Shown: in pieces, positions 20,099 through 31,048 of the stretch
How the letters are laid out: every line of letters begins with the position of its first letter
Numbering within the stretch: the first letter of the stretch is position 1
Source of the DNA: Mrakia gelida
Taxonomy: Eukaryota > Basidiomycota > Tremellomycetes > Cystofilobasidiales > Mrakiaceae
Assembly (NCBI GenBank): GCA_024345305.1
Contig: BRON01000013.1
Coordinates: 1,116,001 to 1,180,000, forward strand
Length of the DNA stretch: 64,000 nucleotides
Direction: 5' to 3'
Made by a program: the position numbers and the translations under genes
Notes under the pieces: generated by a model
Databases searched by the model: none
What the model was told of the DNA's origin: nothing
What the model saw: the letters and a program-made list of their open reading frames with translations, nothing else

Positions 20099-22992
20099 AT
20101 GGAACCCTCCTCCTCGACGTTCGACTTCTACACTTCCTTCTACTACAACGCTGCACGCGAGACGGAGTATCAACAGCAGCTCTACGACCCTGGATACGGA
20201 TGGGACTGGGGAGGGGGCGGATGGAGCGGGATGGCGATGGAGGGGAGGGAGGAGGAGACCAGGGACGCGGAGGGTGAGGGGAGGAGGTGAGTTCGTGAGC
20301 TTGACTCCACTCCTTCCTTCACTTCTTCTCACCTTTCGGGGCTCGTTTTTGGAGGGGAGAGGGATGAACTGACCTCTTTCGCCCTTCCGCTCGGAAGCTG
20401 GAACTCATACGATCCTCTAATCGCCTCGTCGAGCTGCTCTCCCGACCTGCTCCACCGATACCAAACTCCCTCCGTCGCGGCTTCACCTTCTTCGTATTCG
20501 ACCATCAGCAGCACTGCAATGCATCAGGACTTTCAAGTCCACTCCCGTTCTCCTTCTCTGCTCGAGCCCTCAAGAAACACTCAGGAGAAGTTCGTCCCAA
20601 CAACCCCTTCGCCACATCTCCCTCTCCCTCCCTCTCGCTCCACGCCTGACCTCCTGCTCGTTCTTCCCTGCAGCTCAACCAACCCTCTCCCAACCATCAC
20701 CCTCACCCCCCCCACCTCACCACCTCCAGCTCGACCTTCATCCCATCAGACCACGAAACCCTCGTCGTCAGTCCCTCTTCTCACAACATCTCCAGGAACT
20801 GAAAGTTTACCAAGGGGAGATGAATCTCAGGGAGTATGTGAAGAAGGTGAGTGATTGAACGACCAAAATTCGAGCTCGTCGTCGCGTCGTCGTGAGCTGA
20901 CTTTGACTTTGGGCTTTGGGCTTTGGTTTCGGGTGGGCAGTACGTCGAAGAAGACTTCCCTGGGAAACCGAGCTCGCAGGTGTATCTTCAGTTTTGGAGG
21001 ATGAATAAGGTGGAGGATGAGGAGCAACGTCGAGCGAGTGTGATTGGTGAAGTTGGGACGAGTGTGGGCGAGGGCGAGGTTGAAGTGAAGTTGGAGGAGG
21101 AGGAGGAGGAGGAGGAGGAGAGGTTTGATTATCTGGGGGAGAAGAGGAAAATTGAGTGAGTCCTCTGTTCCATTCGGATGGGCTGGAAAAGTGGGATGAG
21201 CGAGAGGAGGGAGGGGGGGGAGGGAAGACGGGTTCTGACGCAACTTCGTTTTATCGGTTCGGATCAGGTTCGACGCGACGGGCGACGAGGAGGAGCATCG
21301 AGTCGTCAAGAGGAGGTTGATATGCGAGGGAAATGAGAGAGAGGAAGGGGAGTGCTTGTCTCCGGCTCTATCGGTTGCTGGAGAGGAGGAGCAGCGAACG
21401 AGGGAGTTGACTTCGTGAGTTTTGACGCGTCTCGTTTTGTCTTGTGGCATGCCTTCGAGCGCTGACTCGTCATGCCTTGTTTATCCAGACCTCTGTCCAC
21501 CATCTCCCATACCACCACCACGGCTTCGTCTTCCTCGTCCATCGTCGTTCCTCGACAACCTCGTCGAGCTAGGACGTGAGTCGTTCTGCTCTCGCTTGAA
21601 TCCAACCTCTCCCTCACTGATTCATCTTCCGCCTCTCTCTCCCAGACCAACCCAACCTCGAGTCTTCCCGAAGCCTCCGTCAGTCTTCCTCCGCCCCCCT
21701 CTCTCTGTCCGTTCTCGTCGCTCGCTCCCGCTCTCGTCCCCGCCCTACCTCTCAGTCATCACTTCGACGGAGCTCGACGAAACGCTCGACTCGAGATGAC
21801 CCCCGACGGAACAATCGTGGATCCTTACAACCTGCGAGTCGGTGTCCTCGACTCCAGCGTCACTACCAGCGATCTCTACTCCGTGTTCGGTCAGTTCGGA
21901 AGCATCTCGAGTGCGAGGATGATGCCCGGACATGGGTTCGTTTGCTTTGTGGTGAGTTTCGACCTCTTCGTTCGCTCTTTCTTTTCGTTCGAGTCGAGTT
22001 CGCTGATTTGTTTCCTCTTCTCTACTCGCCCAGTCGAAGGACGACGCGAGAACCGCTATGATGAAGATGGACGGTTCGTTTCGTTCGCTCTGCAACCCTC
22101 GCGTCGGAAATCCGAATTGACCTCCCTTTCTCTCTCGCCCGTTTTCGCAGGAGCGCTTCTCGGAGGGTCTCGCATCAAGATCACCTACCACGAGCCTAAC
22201 CAACATCAACTCCCCAGAACAAAACCCAAATCCAAACAGCAGCAGCAACAACTACCGCGACGAGGAAGCTCCACCTCGTCCGGCCGACCTCTCCCTCCCA
22301 TCATCGACCCTTCTCCTCTTCCCCCATCACTACCCACTGCCACTCGAGCTACCTCCCGACCGAAACCCATCTCTCCAACCTTCGACGCTCTTCAGATCCT
22401 CCTCGATGGACTCGATCCAACGAAGGTGTTCGTTCTCCCTCGTCTCAATTCCGACGCGTCGACTCGGCCTCGAGACTGATCGCTCTCCCTCCTGTCTTCT
22501 TCGTTCGCACAAAGCTCCGAACTCTTCGAGACACTCGGGTACGTCATCCGAGACCTTCCCACCCCTGTTCCTGTTGCTGACCTCGCATCTTATTTCTCGT
22601 CCTTCTGCAAACAGACCCGTCGCGCAAGATCGAGAAGTCCTCACCGCGCTTCTCCAACAGCCTGAGATTCTCAAGAAGATGATGAAGGTTCAGAAGACAA
22701 CAGACTCGAAGTCATCGAGCTCGAGCGCGAGCACAAGGTACAAGGGTGGGAGTCTCTGGGTCGCTACTGATTACGGGATCGAGGAGAGAGCGTCGAGTTG
22801 AAGGTGAGTCGTCTCTCGTCGCGTTTCGTTTCGTTGCGTTTCGACTCGAATCGAGCGCTCACCTTTCCTTTCCCTTCCCTTCGCTCGTTTCGGTTATGGT
22901 GCAGAAGGTACGGAGATCCGAGGGACAAGCTAGAAGATGAGAGTGGTGAAGGTGGGCACTGGAGCGACAAGTACAGGAGGTCGTGAGGAACG
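20099..22992 (+). CDS. RRM-domain RNA-binding protein B
   Basis: ATG at 20099 (MEPSSSTFDFYTSFYYNAAR). A long Ser/Pro-rich and Glu-rich N-terminus (FPGKPSSQVYLQFWRMNKVE, an acidic run, then EEGECLSPALSVAGEEEQRT) precedes one RRM: IVDPYNLRVGVLDSSVTTSD, LYSVFGQFGSISSARMMPGH, GFVCFVSKDDARTAMMKMDG and GGSRIKITYHEPNQHQ. After a Gln/Pro-rich linker comes ALQILLDGLDPTKVSELFET then GPVAQDREVLTALLQQPEIL. The join just before the RRM is ambiguous: using the first acceptor, the upstream frame stops at a TGA overlapping the ATG at 21796, whereas later acceptors (for example at about 21750) fuse the two. The C-terminus is also ambiguous: a stop at 22799-22801, or splicing from 22739 into an exon ending GGHWSDKYRRS at about 22986. 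Confidence 0.6.
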
Positions 22993-23429
22993 AGGACGGG
23001 ACGGGGACGGAGACGAGGGTTTTTCTCTCTTGCTTGGTTTCTCTCTTTTTTTTTTGGGCGTTCTATCAAATCTCTTCTCCTCTCTCTCTCTTACCCTCTC
23101 AGAAAATCTTCCGTCACCCTCACCCACGATCTCTTTTCTCTCGGCTGAGTGCGCCGAATCACCGACTCTCGAAACCGTCGAGCTCACTCCTTCCTCCCCT
23201 GCCTTTCCTTTCCCTTCCAACCATCTGCACCTCCACACCCTCCTTTCCAGCCTCCACGGCCAAATCAGACCTAGCCTTCGTCGCCTCGCATCAAGACCCC
23301 CAACTCAACCCTTCCTCGCACGCATCTCACCAGCAAAACAACGAAGCCGACTCCTCCGCACCGGCCAAAACCCAACCCAACCCTCCTTCCTTCCCTGCCT
23401 TCCCTCCCCACCAACCTCGATCCACCAAG

Positions 23430-25364
23430 ATGACCTCGATAGAGGAAGCACCCCCACCGCCGCCGTCGAGTAACGTGAGACTCATAGGGTTCGCTGCTGG
23501 GATTTGCTCAGGTGCGTTTTAGCTCCCTCTCGCAAAGGTTGAGCTCGAGCTTCCCCTTCCCTTCAGCGAGCTAACCTTCGATGGAATGGGAATCGAGCAG
23601 GTTTGACGAAACTTGCGATAGGACATCCGTGGGTCAAGTCTTCCGGTGGTGGTGGGGAAGGGGGTAAGGTAGGGGGAGATGAGCTTGAGCTGACGATGGT
23701 TTGGTTTTGGCGGAAGAAAGGTTCGATACGATCAAGACGAGGTGAGCCCTTTCTTCGATTTGCTCTTCTCAGCAGCTGTTGGAAGAGGGTCAGAGAGCTT
23801 GTCCTGACTTGCTTTGGTGTCCTGATCTGGGTCGCAGAATGCAATGCGCTCCCTTAGGCACCTATCGCGGCGCCGTCGACTGTCTCCTCCAAACGGTTCG
23901 ACGCGAGGGACCGTTGGCGCTGTATAAGGGTGCTTCTCCACCTGGTGAGTATCGCACACTTCACTCGTACTCAAACTTCAGTCGGAAGGGCGGTCTGAAG
24001 GGCGGTGAAACGAGCAGCAGCGTCCCGAGGAGCGTTGAGCTGACCCCCTTCCTTTCGCGTCTTCGTCGTCTTCGCCAGCCGTGGGCTGGATGATGAGCGA
24101 CTCGGTCCTCCTAGGGAGTCTACACAACTACCGGATTATCCTCCTCGAACATGGGTTTGATGAGCCGAACGGGGAGGGGAAGAGGTTGAGCGTGCTGGGT
24201 CATACGGTCGCTGGAATGGGAGCTGGGTTCTCGAAGTTCGTCCTAAGTGCCCGCGACTTGTCGCACTTCCCCTCCCCCAGTTCTTCGCTCTTTGCCCCAA
24301 AGGAACACGGTTCTGATTCGACCTTCTTCTATTTGGTCTTCGCAGTTCATTCATCGCCCACCCCATCGAACTCCTCAAAGCGAAACTCCAACTCCAACAC
24401 GCGCCCACCTCTCTTTCCCTCTCCTCCTCGACAGCATCCGGTCCAGCAGTGAAGAAGCAGTTCTCGGGCCCGATAGATTGTGCGAAGCAGGTTGTGAGGG
24501 AACAGGGAGTGCTGGGACTGTATAGAGGGTTTGCAGCTTCGTTGGCTTTTAGGGCGTGAGTGCTTTTCGTTTCTTTCCCTCGCGTCGTCGAAAACTCTCG
24601 CTCATGTCCTCCCTTCCCTTTCGTTTGGAACCAGCAACTTCGCATGGATGTTTGGAGGATACGAGATCTTCATGAGGTGAACATCTGCTCCTTCAGAACC
24701 TCCACCTCTCGTCTCTCGTCTTACCTCCTTCGATCGTTTTCTTGACGCGCCGTCGACTCAGATCGTTCGCCAAACTCGACTCGACACCTTACGCCTTGTC
24801 GTTACCGACTCAGACGTTCCTTGCTGGTGGCTTGGGAGCCAACTTCTTCTGGTTGGGAGCTCTACCAGCGGATAATGTCAAGAATCGGTGCATCCCTCCT
24901 TCCCGTCCGAGTTGTTCGATCTCGACTCTCGACTCTCAACTTGAGCTGACTTCTCTCTTCGCGTCTTCGTCGTAGGATCATGACCGACTCCCTCACCTCC
25001 CCACGGTACAACGGCCTCCCTTCTGTCGTAAGAGCTATCTGGACTGAAGCTGGGTGGAGAGGGTTCTATAGAGGTTTCGTGCCGGTGGTTTTGCGAGCTT
25101 TCCCGACGAAGTGAGTCCTCGCGTCTTCTTTTGCTCGCGCTCGTGTTTGCCTCGAACGAACTGCTGATTTCGCTCTCATCGCTTGGATACAACAGTGCGT
25201 CGGCTCTGTTTGTTTACGAGGGAGTGATGAGGTATTCGGGAGCTGAGAAGGTGAGTCCTCGTGGAAGATCTTCGTTTCTCTGAGTCGACGCGAATGAGCG
25301 ATTGCTCATGAGATCCGAGAGCTGACCAGTTCGGGCGCGTCTTATCTTGCAGACTCGAAGTTGA
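23430..25364 (+). CDS. Mitochondrial carrier family (SLC25) transporter
   Basis: Inner-membrane solute carrier with three repeats. ATG at 23430 (MTSIEEAPPPPPSSNVRLIG). The three signature motifs are GHPFDTIKTRMQ (repeat 1), AHPIELLKAKLQLQ (repeat 2) and LPADNVKNRIMTD (repeat 3), each followed by a GLYRG/GFYRG-type motif (LALYKGASPP, GVLGLYRGFAASLAF, AGWRGFYRGFVPVVLRAFP). The sequence between (YRGAVDCLLQTVRREGPLAL) resembles fungal carriers of the YMC1/CRC1-like group for acylcarnitine or amino-acid-type substrates; substrate is not assignable here. About nine exons; the last one codes only TRS and the stop at 25364. Confidence 0.85.
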
Positions 25365-25572
25365 TGGATGTTCAGTAGAGTAGCGCTGGTCTCGGTTGGA
25401 CTCTTAAAAACCCTCGCGTTATCTAAACTTCGTTGAGGACGAGCTGCTCCAGCTGCGTCGACTCGACTTGCTCATCTTTATGGAGACGCTTCGCTCGGAA
25501 CTGAGAGGGTGTCTGTCGTTAAGTCGTGATATGTATCCAAATTGATTCCTCGAAAGATTAAACGGCCAGTAG

Positions 25573-26795
25573 CTACCGATCCTCTCTGCGAGCGACGAGG
25601 ATCGAGGAGGGAAACGAAGAAGGTCAGCACGTCGTCTCTCCTTCGACCTCAAGAGTTCAAGACACGACAGAGAGAGAGTACTCACACGCGCCGAGAGTTC
25701 TGAACTCTGAGATACAGCCAATCTACAGCTGCTCGTACTCCAGTCCTGCGAAAAGGAAGGGAGAAACGCGTCCAACACGAGCTCCGGTCACCGTTGACGT
25801 CCCTTCCGTTCACGTCCTTCTTCCTCCCTCCCACACACGCCACACCGAGAGCCACGTCAGAGAAAGAGATCAGAGACTCACCCTTCCAGCCCACTAACAC
25901 CCAGCACCTCCAAACTCCCACCTCGCCCCTCCATCATCGCCTCCTCCTCCTCTCCCAACCCACTCCCTCCTCCCACCGCATCCGATCCACCCCCTCCTCC
26001 TCCAGCCATCGACAAACTCCTCGAATGTCTCCCCTTGTCGATCTTGAGCTGAACCCTCCTGTTCTCCGCCCAGGACTCGTATGATTCTCGGATGTCGGTC
26101 GCGGAGAGAGCGTCGGGCGAGTCTTGTTTGTTGGCGCAGAGGAGGAGAGGGAGGTTGAGCGTGAGAGGGGAGAAGAGGACGGATTCTGGAGGGAACGGAG
26201 GGGAAAGACGCGAGTTAGGGAGAGCCTCGTGAGGTGTTTCCGAAGATGCTGAGGATGGGAGATGGAAGGAGGAAAGCGAAGCGAGAAGGGAAAGACGAAC
26301 CAAAGACCTCCCATCCCTCCTCGAGCCTGGCTTTATCTGCCGCATCAACGACGTAGACGACAGCGTGACACTCCTCGTAGTATTTCGACCAGATGGATCG
26401 GATGTCTCGTTGACCTCCTAGGTCCCAGAACTGGAGAATCGTCGAAGGGAGGGAGATCTTGCCGACTGAACGAGGAGCAACGAAAGATGGTGAGCTCGGA
26501 GAAGGAAGGGAAACGAGAAACGGACGAAGCTCGGAGCTCACCTCCTTGTCCTACGGTAGGAGCAATCTTGGTAACGTCTGGAGAAGGTGTATTAGGGTTG
26601 TATTGATGCTGAGAAGGGACAAGGAGGTTTGAGTGAGATTCGGATGAGGAGGAGAGAAGGGAGGAAGGAAAGGGAGCTGACCTTGATCTGCTCGAGCATG
26701 GTCGTCTTCCCGGCGTTGTCGAGCCCTATGATGATGACGCTGAAAGTCTCCTTCCGTGTCAGGTAAGCATGCAGACCGGTGAGGAGGTGGTACAT
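25573..26795 (-). CDS. ARFRP1: ARF-like GTPase, ARFRP1/Arl3p type, with low-complexity insert
   Basis: Golgi-associated ARF-like GTPase. ATG at 26793-26795 starts MYHLLTGLHAYLTRKETFSV, the ARFRP1/Arl3p N-terminus (no glycine 2, normally N-acetylated). G1 is GLDNAGKTTMLEQIK, switch I APTVGQ, G3 FWDLGGQRDIRSIWSKYYEE, then CHAVVYVVDAADKARLEEGW and G4 LLLCANKQD. After G4 an insert of about 40 residues (MAGGGGGGSDAVGGGSG then EEEEAMMEG) separates it from LEVLGVSGLEG and TGVRAAVDWLYLRVQNSRR, the region that normally follows closely as G5 and the last helix. Five or six exons; the last intron splices to a tiny exon with a TAG at 25573. Confidence 0.85.
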
Positions 26796-26946
26796 GGATA
26801 AAGATGGGGGGAAAAATATGAGGAAGGAGTGCGCTGGTCGTTGAAAGTCAAAGGCAAGGGAGGAAGGGGAAACGAGTTTGAGCTCGAACGGCTTCCATCG
26901 CTCCCTCTCCTCTTCCTCCCCTTCCCTCTCCCTTCTTCGATACTTA

Positions 26947-27297
26947 TGAAGCTGGAGCACACACCCGAGGAATTTGCCGGACTACTGGGGACCATCACTC
27001 TCGATGAAAGTCCCTCCTGGTCCCTGGACCCTTCGTCTGAACCGCAGCTTCCAGACCTCCTCGAGCTCGTCAGTCCCTTCCCTTCCCCTTCTTCTCCCCT
27101 TTCTTCTGAGAAGCCGTCGACTCATCCTCGGTACCAAGCGCTCGCAGAGCATCCAAATCAAGACAGGAAGGTGCTCTTCGTGAGTCTTCTCCTTCGTTCT
27201 TGATGGGCATCGCTGACTGTTGATCGAGGCTTCCTCTCTTCCCCTCAGTCGGATCTACACTACTCTCGCTGCACCTCACCTCACCGGCGCCTTGTAG
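26947..27297 (+). CDS. Small ORF, unrecognised
   Basis: ATG at 26947 in a divergent position, 150 bp from the GTPase start. It reads MKLEHTPEEFAGLLGTITLD then ESPSWSLDPSSEPQLPDLLE, with a probable intron at 27181-27248 (GTGAGTCTT donor, CTGAC branch, CCCCTCAG acceptor). The frame after the acceptor is uncertain: the phase-consistent frame stays open past 27400, while another frame gives RIYTTLAAPHLTGAL and a stop at 27297. No domain seen. Confidence 0.35.
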
Positions 27298-27504
27298 CCT
27301 CTCTGCACCAAATCGATGTCCTCTTACCTCTTCGCTCTCATTCGCTTCTCCATGCTTCGCGAGAGTCGCGTCCCTCTCTCCCCTCTCCCTTTCCCTCTGC
27401 TTCTTTCACACCCAACCCAGACCCAACCCTCCTTTCACTGCATCATCAAGCGATCAATCCAACTCCATTCCATTCAGATCCGCTCCTTCGATTCAGTTTT
27501 AAGC

Positions 27505-29135
27505 TTAAGCAGAAACCTCTCCGGACGCCTCGATGCTCATGGGCTCCTTGGTGGATCCGCTGTTGGTTCCTCGAGCCTCGATGGCCTCGAGAACGGGGAA
27601 CCCGTCGACGACCTCTCCGAAGACGACGTGGGCTCCGTCGAGATGGGGGGCTGCGAAGGAGGTGGGGAGGTGAGAAGGAACGAGATCAGTTTCGGAGGGA
27701 GGGCGGCGAGACGAGATGAGAGGAAAAGGAGGGAGGCGACGTACTGGAGACGGAGGTGATGAAGAACCTGTTTTCGGGAAGAGGGAGGAAGAGAGATAGT
27801 AAGGTCAGCGGAGAAAGAGAGAGGAATGAGAAGAGGGACAAGAACGCGACGCGGTGTTAGAAACGAGACGAGCAGGACTCACTGGGATCCGTTAGTGTTC
27901 CTTCCGGCGTTGGCCATCGAGAGGAGTCCTCGCTTGGTGTGCTTCACGGAGAACTGTTTTTAAAGGAGCCGTTGGAAGGGAGGTCAACCAAAAAACTCAG
28001 GCGAGAGGAAGAACGACGCGAGCTGGCCGGATCAGAGGAAAGGGGCCGTACGTTCTCGTCTGATTGGAAGTAAAGATGTTCGGAGACGGAGACACATCAG
28101 CTTCGATTCGTGCTGACAGAGATGGGAGAGCGAGAGGCGAGGAGAAGGGAGGAGATCGGACGAACCAGCGAACTTCTCTCCGTAGATGCTCTTTCCTCCG
28201 GTTCCGTTTCCTCTACAGACCGAAAAATGATTAAGAAGGGTATCAGTCAGTTTCGACGAAGCTTCGGGGCCATTCGCTATGCTCGAACGTACCGGGTGAA
28301 GTCACCTGGCAAGAGATAAACGAAGAGAGGGAGGGTGAGCTCGCGTTCGATCAATCACAGGGCAAGATCGACGAGAGAGCGTGGTTCGTTAACTCACCTC
28401 CCTGGACCATGAAGTTGGGGATGACTCGATGGAAAGGAGAGCCGGCGTATCCGAATCCCTGTGTGAAGGCGTTGAAGGCGACGGTCAGACGGGCACGAGG
28501 AGGAGCGAGGCGGGAGGGAGGGAGGACGCACCTTCTCTCCAGTGCAGAGAGCTCGGAAGTTGGCAGCAGTCTACGGAACGGGAAGAAGGCATGGGAGAGT
28601 CAGTAAGTGAAGATGCCTAGAAGAGCCGGGAAAAGGGAAAGCTGACCTTGGGGACGACGTCTGATAGAAAGGAAAGCTAGGTGAGCTCGAGCTAAAAAGA
28701 GAGATGGACTTCGAAACGAGGAGAACGAAGGACTAACCGTCGTAGAGCTTGAAGGTGATTCGTCCAGCAGGCTTGCTTCCAACTGAGGAGGAGTGGGAGG
28801 GGAAGAGTGGGTCAGCGATCAAGAAAGGAGAAAGAGAGGAGACGGGTGAAGGAGAGGGAAGGAAGGAAAGGTCGAGCTCACTCTTGACGTCGAACTGATT
28901 GAAGCGAAGATCGGACAGGTTGTCAGCTTTGGTTTACGGGCGAAAGGAAGTCAGAGAAGAGAGTACTCACAAAGACGTTCCTACAAGATGAAAGCAGAGA
29001 GAGGCGAGGTCAGCTTGTCCATTTTGAGGGAATAAGGAAGGGAGGGAAGGAAAGCGATGGAAGCTCATCAACGACGACTCACTTGGAAGCAGCAGTAGAG
29101 TAGGCTCGGGCGGCGGATCGGATAGCAGAAGACAT
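27505..29135 (-). CDS. Mitochondrial cyclophilin (peptidyl-prolyl cis-trans isomerase)
   Basis: Catalyses proline isomerisation during folding of imported proteins. ATG at 29133-29135; the start [18 protein letters not shown] is Arg/Ser/Ala-rich without acids, a good mitochondrial presequence. The domain is complete: [60 protein letters not shown], then [54 protein letters not shown]. The catalytic Arg and Phe ([15 protein letters not shown]) and the binding-pocket QFFIT and [10 protein letters not shown] are present. The C-terminus is slightly extended ([16 protein letters not shown]). Split into about ten small exons. Divergent from the peroxiredoxin gene. Confidence 0.92.
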
Positions 29136-29328
29136 CTAAAAGAAAGGGAGGTCTATTGGCACCTTGTAGATGAGAGAGAGCGGGTCTGTTGAGCTTACTT
29201 TTGTAAGAGGAAGAAGAGAAGATGAACGTTTGGAGGGAAGGTCGACTTTTTCGGACACCCGGGAAGGAGAAGGGGGGTGGTCGTCCGCCTTTCCCTTTCT
29301 TGTGCTCTCAACCATCACCCTTACGACC
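29136..29328. promoter_or_regulatory. Shared divergent promoter, cyclophilin and peroxiredoxin
   Basis: Only 193 bp separate the two ATGs of divergent genes for mitochondrial stress-protection proteins, so the upstream elements must overlap. A pyrimidine-rich leader (CCTTTCCCTTTCTTG) precedes the peroxiredoxin ATG. No specific factor site is claimed. Confidence 0.55.
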
Positions 29329-30829
29329 ATGTTCCGATCTACTCCCCTCTTCCGAACTCTCCTCACCTCAACCTCAACTCGAGCTGCCCTCAGAATCTCA
29401 GCCGTCTCGACTCTCCCTCGCTTCACCGCCCTCCCTGCCGCTCGATCCATCTCAACCTCCCTCCGTCTTCGAAAGGACATCGAGGAACCCGTGAAGGCTG
29501 CTCCCACTGCCGTCGAGCAGGAACAGGAGCAGGAGCAGGAGGAAGAGGAGGAGGAGGAGGACATCATGCGAGAATACGACACTGAGTGGGAGAACGAGAT
29601 GCTCGGAGGAGGATTCCCTGTCGAGCCCGTCCGAGCCCAAGGAAAGGTTCACGTTCAGCTCGTGAGTTTCTATACTTTTCTTCCCCGAGTTTACTCCTAG
29701 CTGACTCTCCTTCTTTGTCTGATTCTCAGGCTGCTCCTTCCTTCTCCGTACGTTTAGAACTCATCGAGCAAACGACCTTGCCCTCCCAAGCTCGAGCTCA
29801 CCTTCGACCTTCCTCCTTCTCCTTCTTGATCAGGGAACTGCCGTCGCTGAGGGAGCCTTCCACGACGTCTCGCTCGAGGACTACGCCGGAAAGTGGCTCG
29901 TTCTCCTCTTCTACCCTATGGACTGGACGTGAGCATGGATCTTCCCTCCTCTGTCGCTCTCCCTGGCGAGCTTGAGCTCGGAAGCTGAACCCATCTTCTC
30001 CCTCCTTCCCCTCCTTCCCTCGCTCGTTCCTCCTTCCCACTCGTCCAGTTTCGTCTGCCCTACCGAGTGAGTCCTCATACTCTCCCTAAGAACCTCGTTC
30101 GTTCCCTGACCGGCTTTCTCCCTTTCCCTATATCTCAGGATCCTCTCCTTCAACCGAGCCCTCGACGACTTCCGCGAGCTCAACACTGAGATCCTCGCCG
30201 TCTCCACCGACTCTGAGTACTCCCACCTCGCCTGGGCCAACACCCCCAGGAAGGCTGGAGGTCTCGGTCCCGATCTCAAGCTTCCTCTCGTACGTCCCTT
30301 CCACCTCGAACTCCTTTTTCCTCTCGCTCGCGTCTCCAAACTCCTCCGCTCGTCTCGCTCGCGTTTATCTATCCTCCTCAAGACTGACTGACCCTCATCC
30401 TCCTTTCCTCTCTTCCTTCCCACCCACCCTCGCGTTTTCTTCTCCTCTCAGTTCTCCGACAAGTCCCACCAGATGTCCAAGGACTACGGAGTCCTCCTTC
30501 CCGACGGAATCGCTCTTCGAGGTCTCTTCATCATCGATCCTACCGGCGCCATCAGGATCTCTACCATCCACGACCTGCCCATCGGAAGGAGTGTGACCGA
30601 GACTTTGAGGCTTGTACAAGCTCTCCAATTCTACGAGGAGAACGGAGAAGTTTGCCCTGCTGATTGGTGAGTCTTCGTCTCTCTCGAACGGCACGAGGGT
30701 AGAAAGCGTCCTGACGTTCCTCCTCTGTTTCGCGTCTCTTCTTTGTAAAACCACAGGTCGCCCGAGAACCCTGACTCCATTAAGCCTGACCCCAAGGGAT
30801 CTTTGGAGTACTTTGGGAAGGGAGAGTAG
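29329..30829 (+). CDS. 2-Cys peroxiredoxin, mitochondrial type
   Basis: Reduces hydrogen peroxide and organic peroxides using a peroxidatic and a resolving cysteine. ATG at 29329; the first about 55 residues are Arg/Ser/Thr-rich without acids ([15 protein letters not shown]), a presequence. A Glu-rich linker with an [15 protein letters not shown] run follows. The catalytic part has [30 protein letters not shown] (peroxidatic Cys in VCP), [40 protein letters not shown] and GEVCPADW (resolving Cys), ending SLEYFGKGE at 30829. About seven exons with GTGAGT-type and related donors. C-terminal GGLG (in KAGGLGP) and a YF element are features of the hyperoxidation-sensitive typical 2-Cys class. Confidence 0.92.
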
Positions 30830-31048
30830 AGGAGAGCTGGGTCGTAGACGCGTCGAGCGAGGGTCGGTAGGCGTTTCGGTTTGTTTTTCTCTTCGTCGAT
30901 ATCCTTATGGGTTCTCCCTTCCTCTCAGACAAGAGAGAACGCTTCTCCCTTTCCTCCGCACAAAGGACGAACTAGCAAGCGATAAGACATCCTAACGGAA
31001 AGATCCAAACCCAAAGATCGACCCTCTCCCTCGTTCCCTCTCCTTCGC

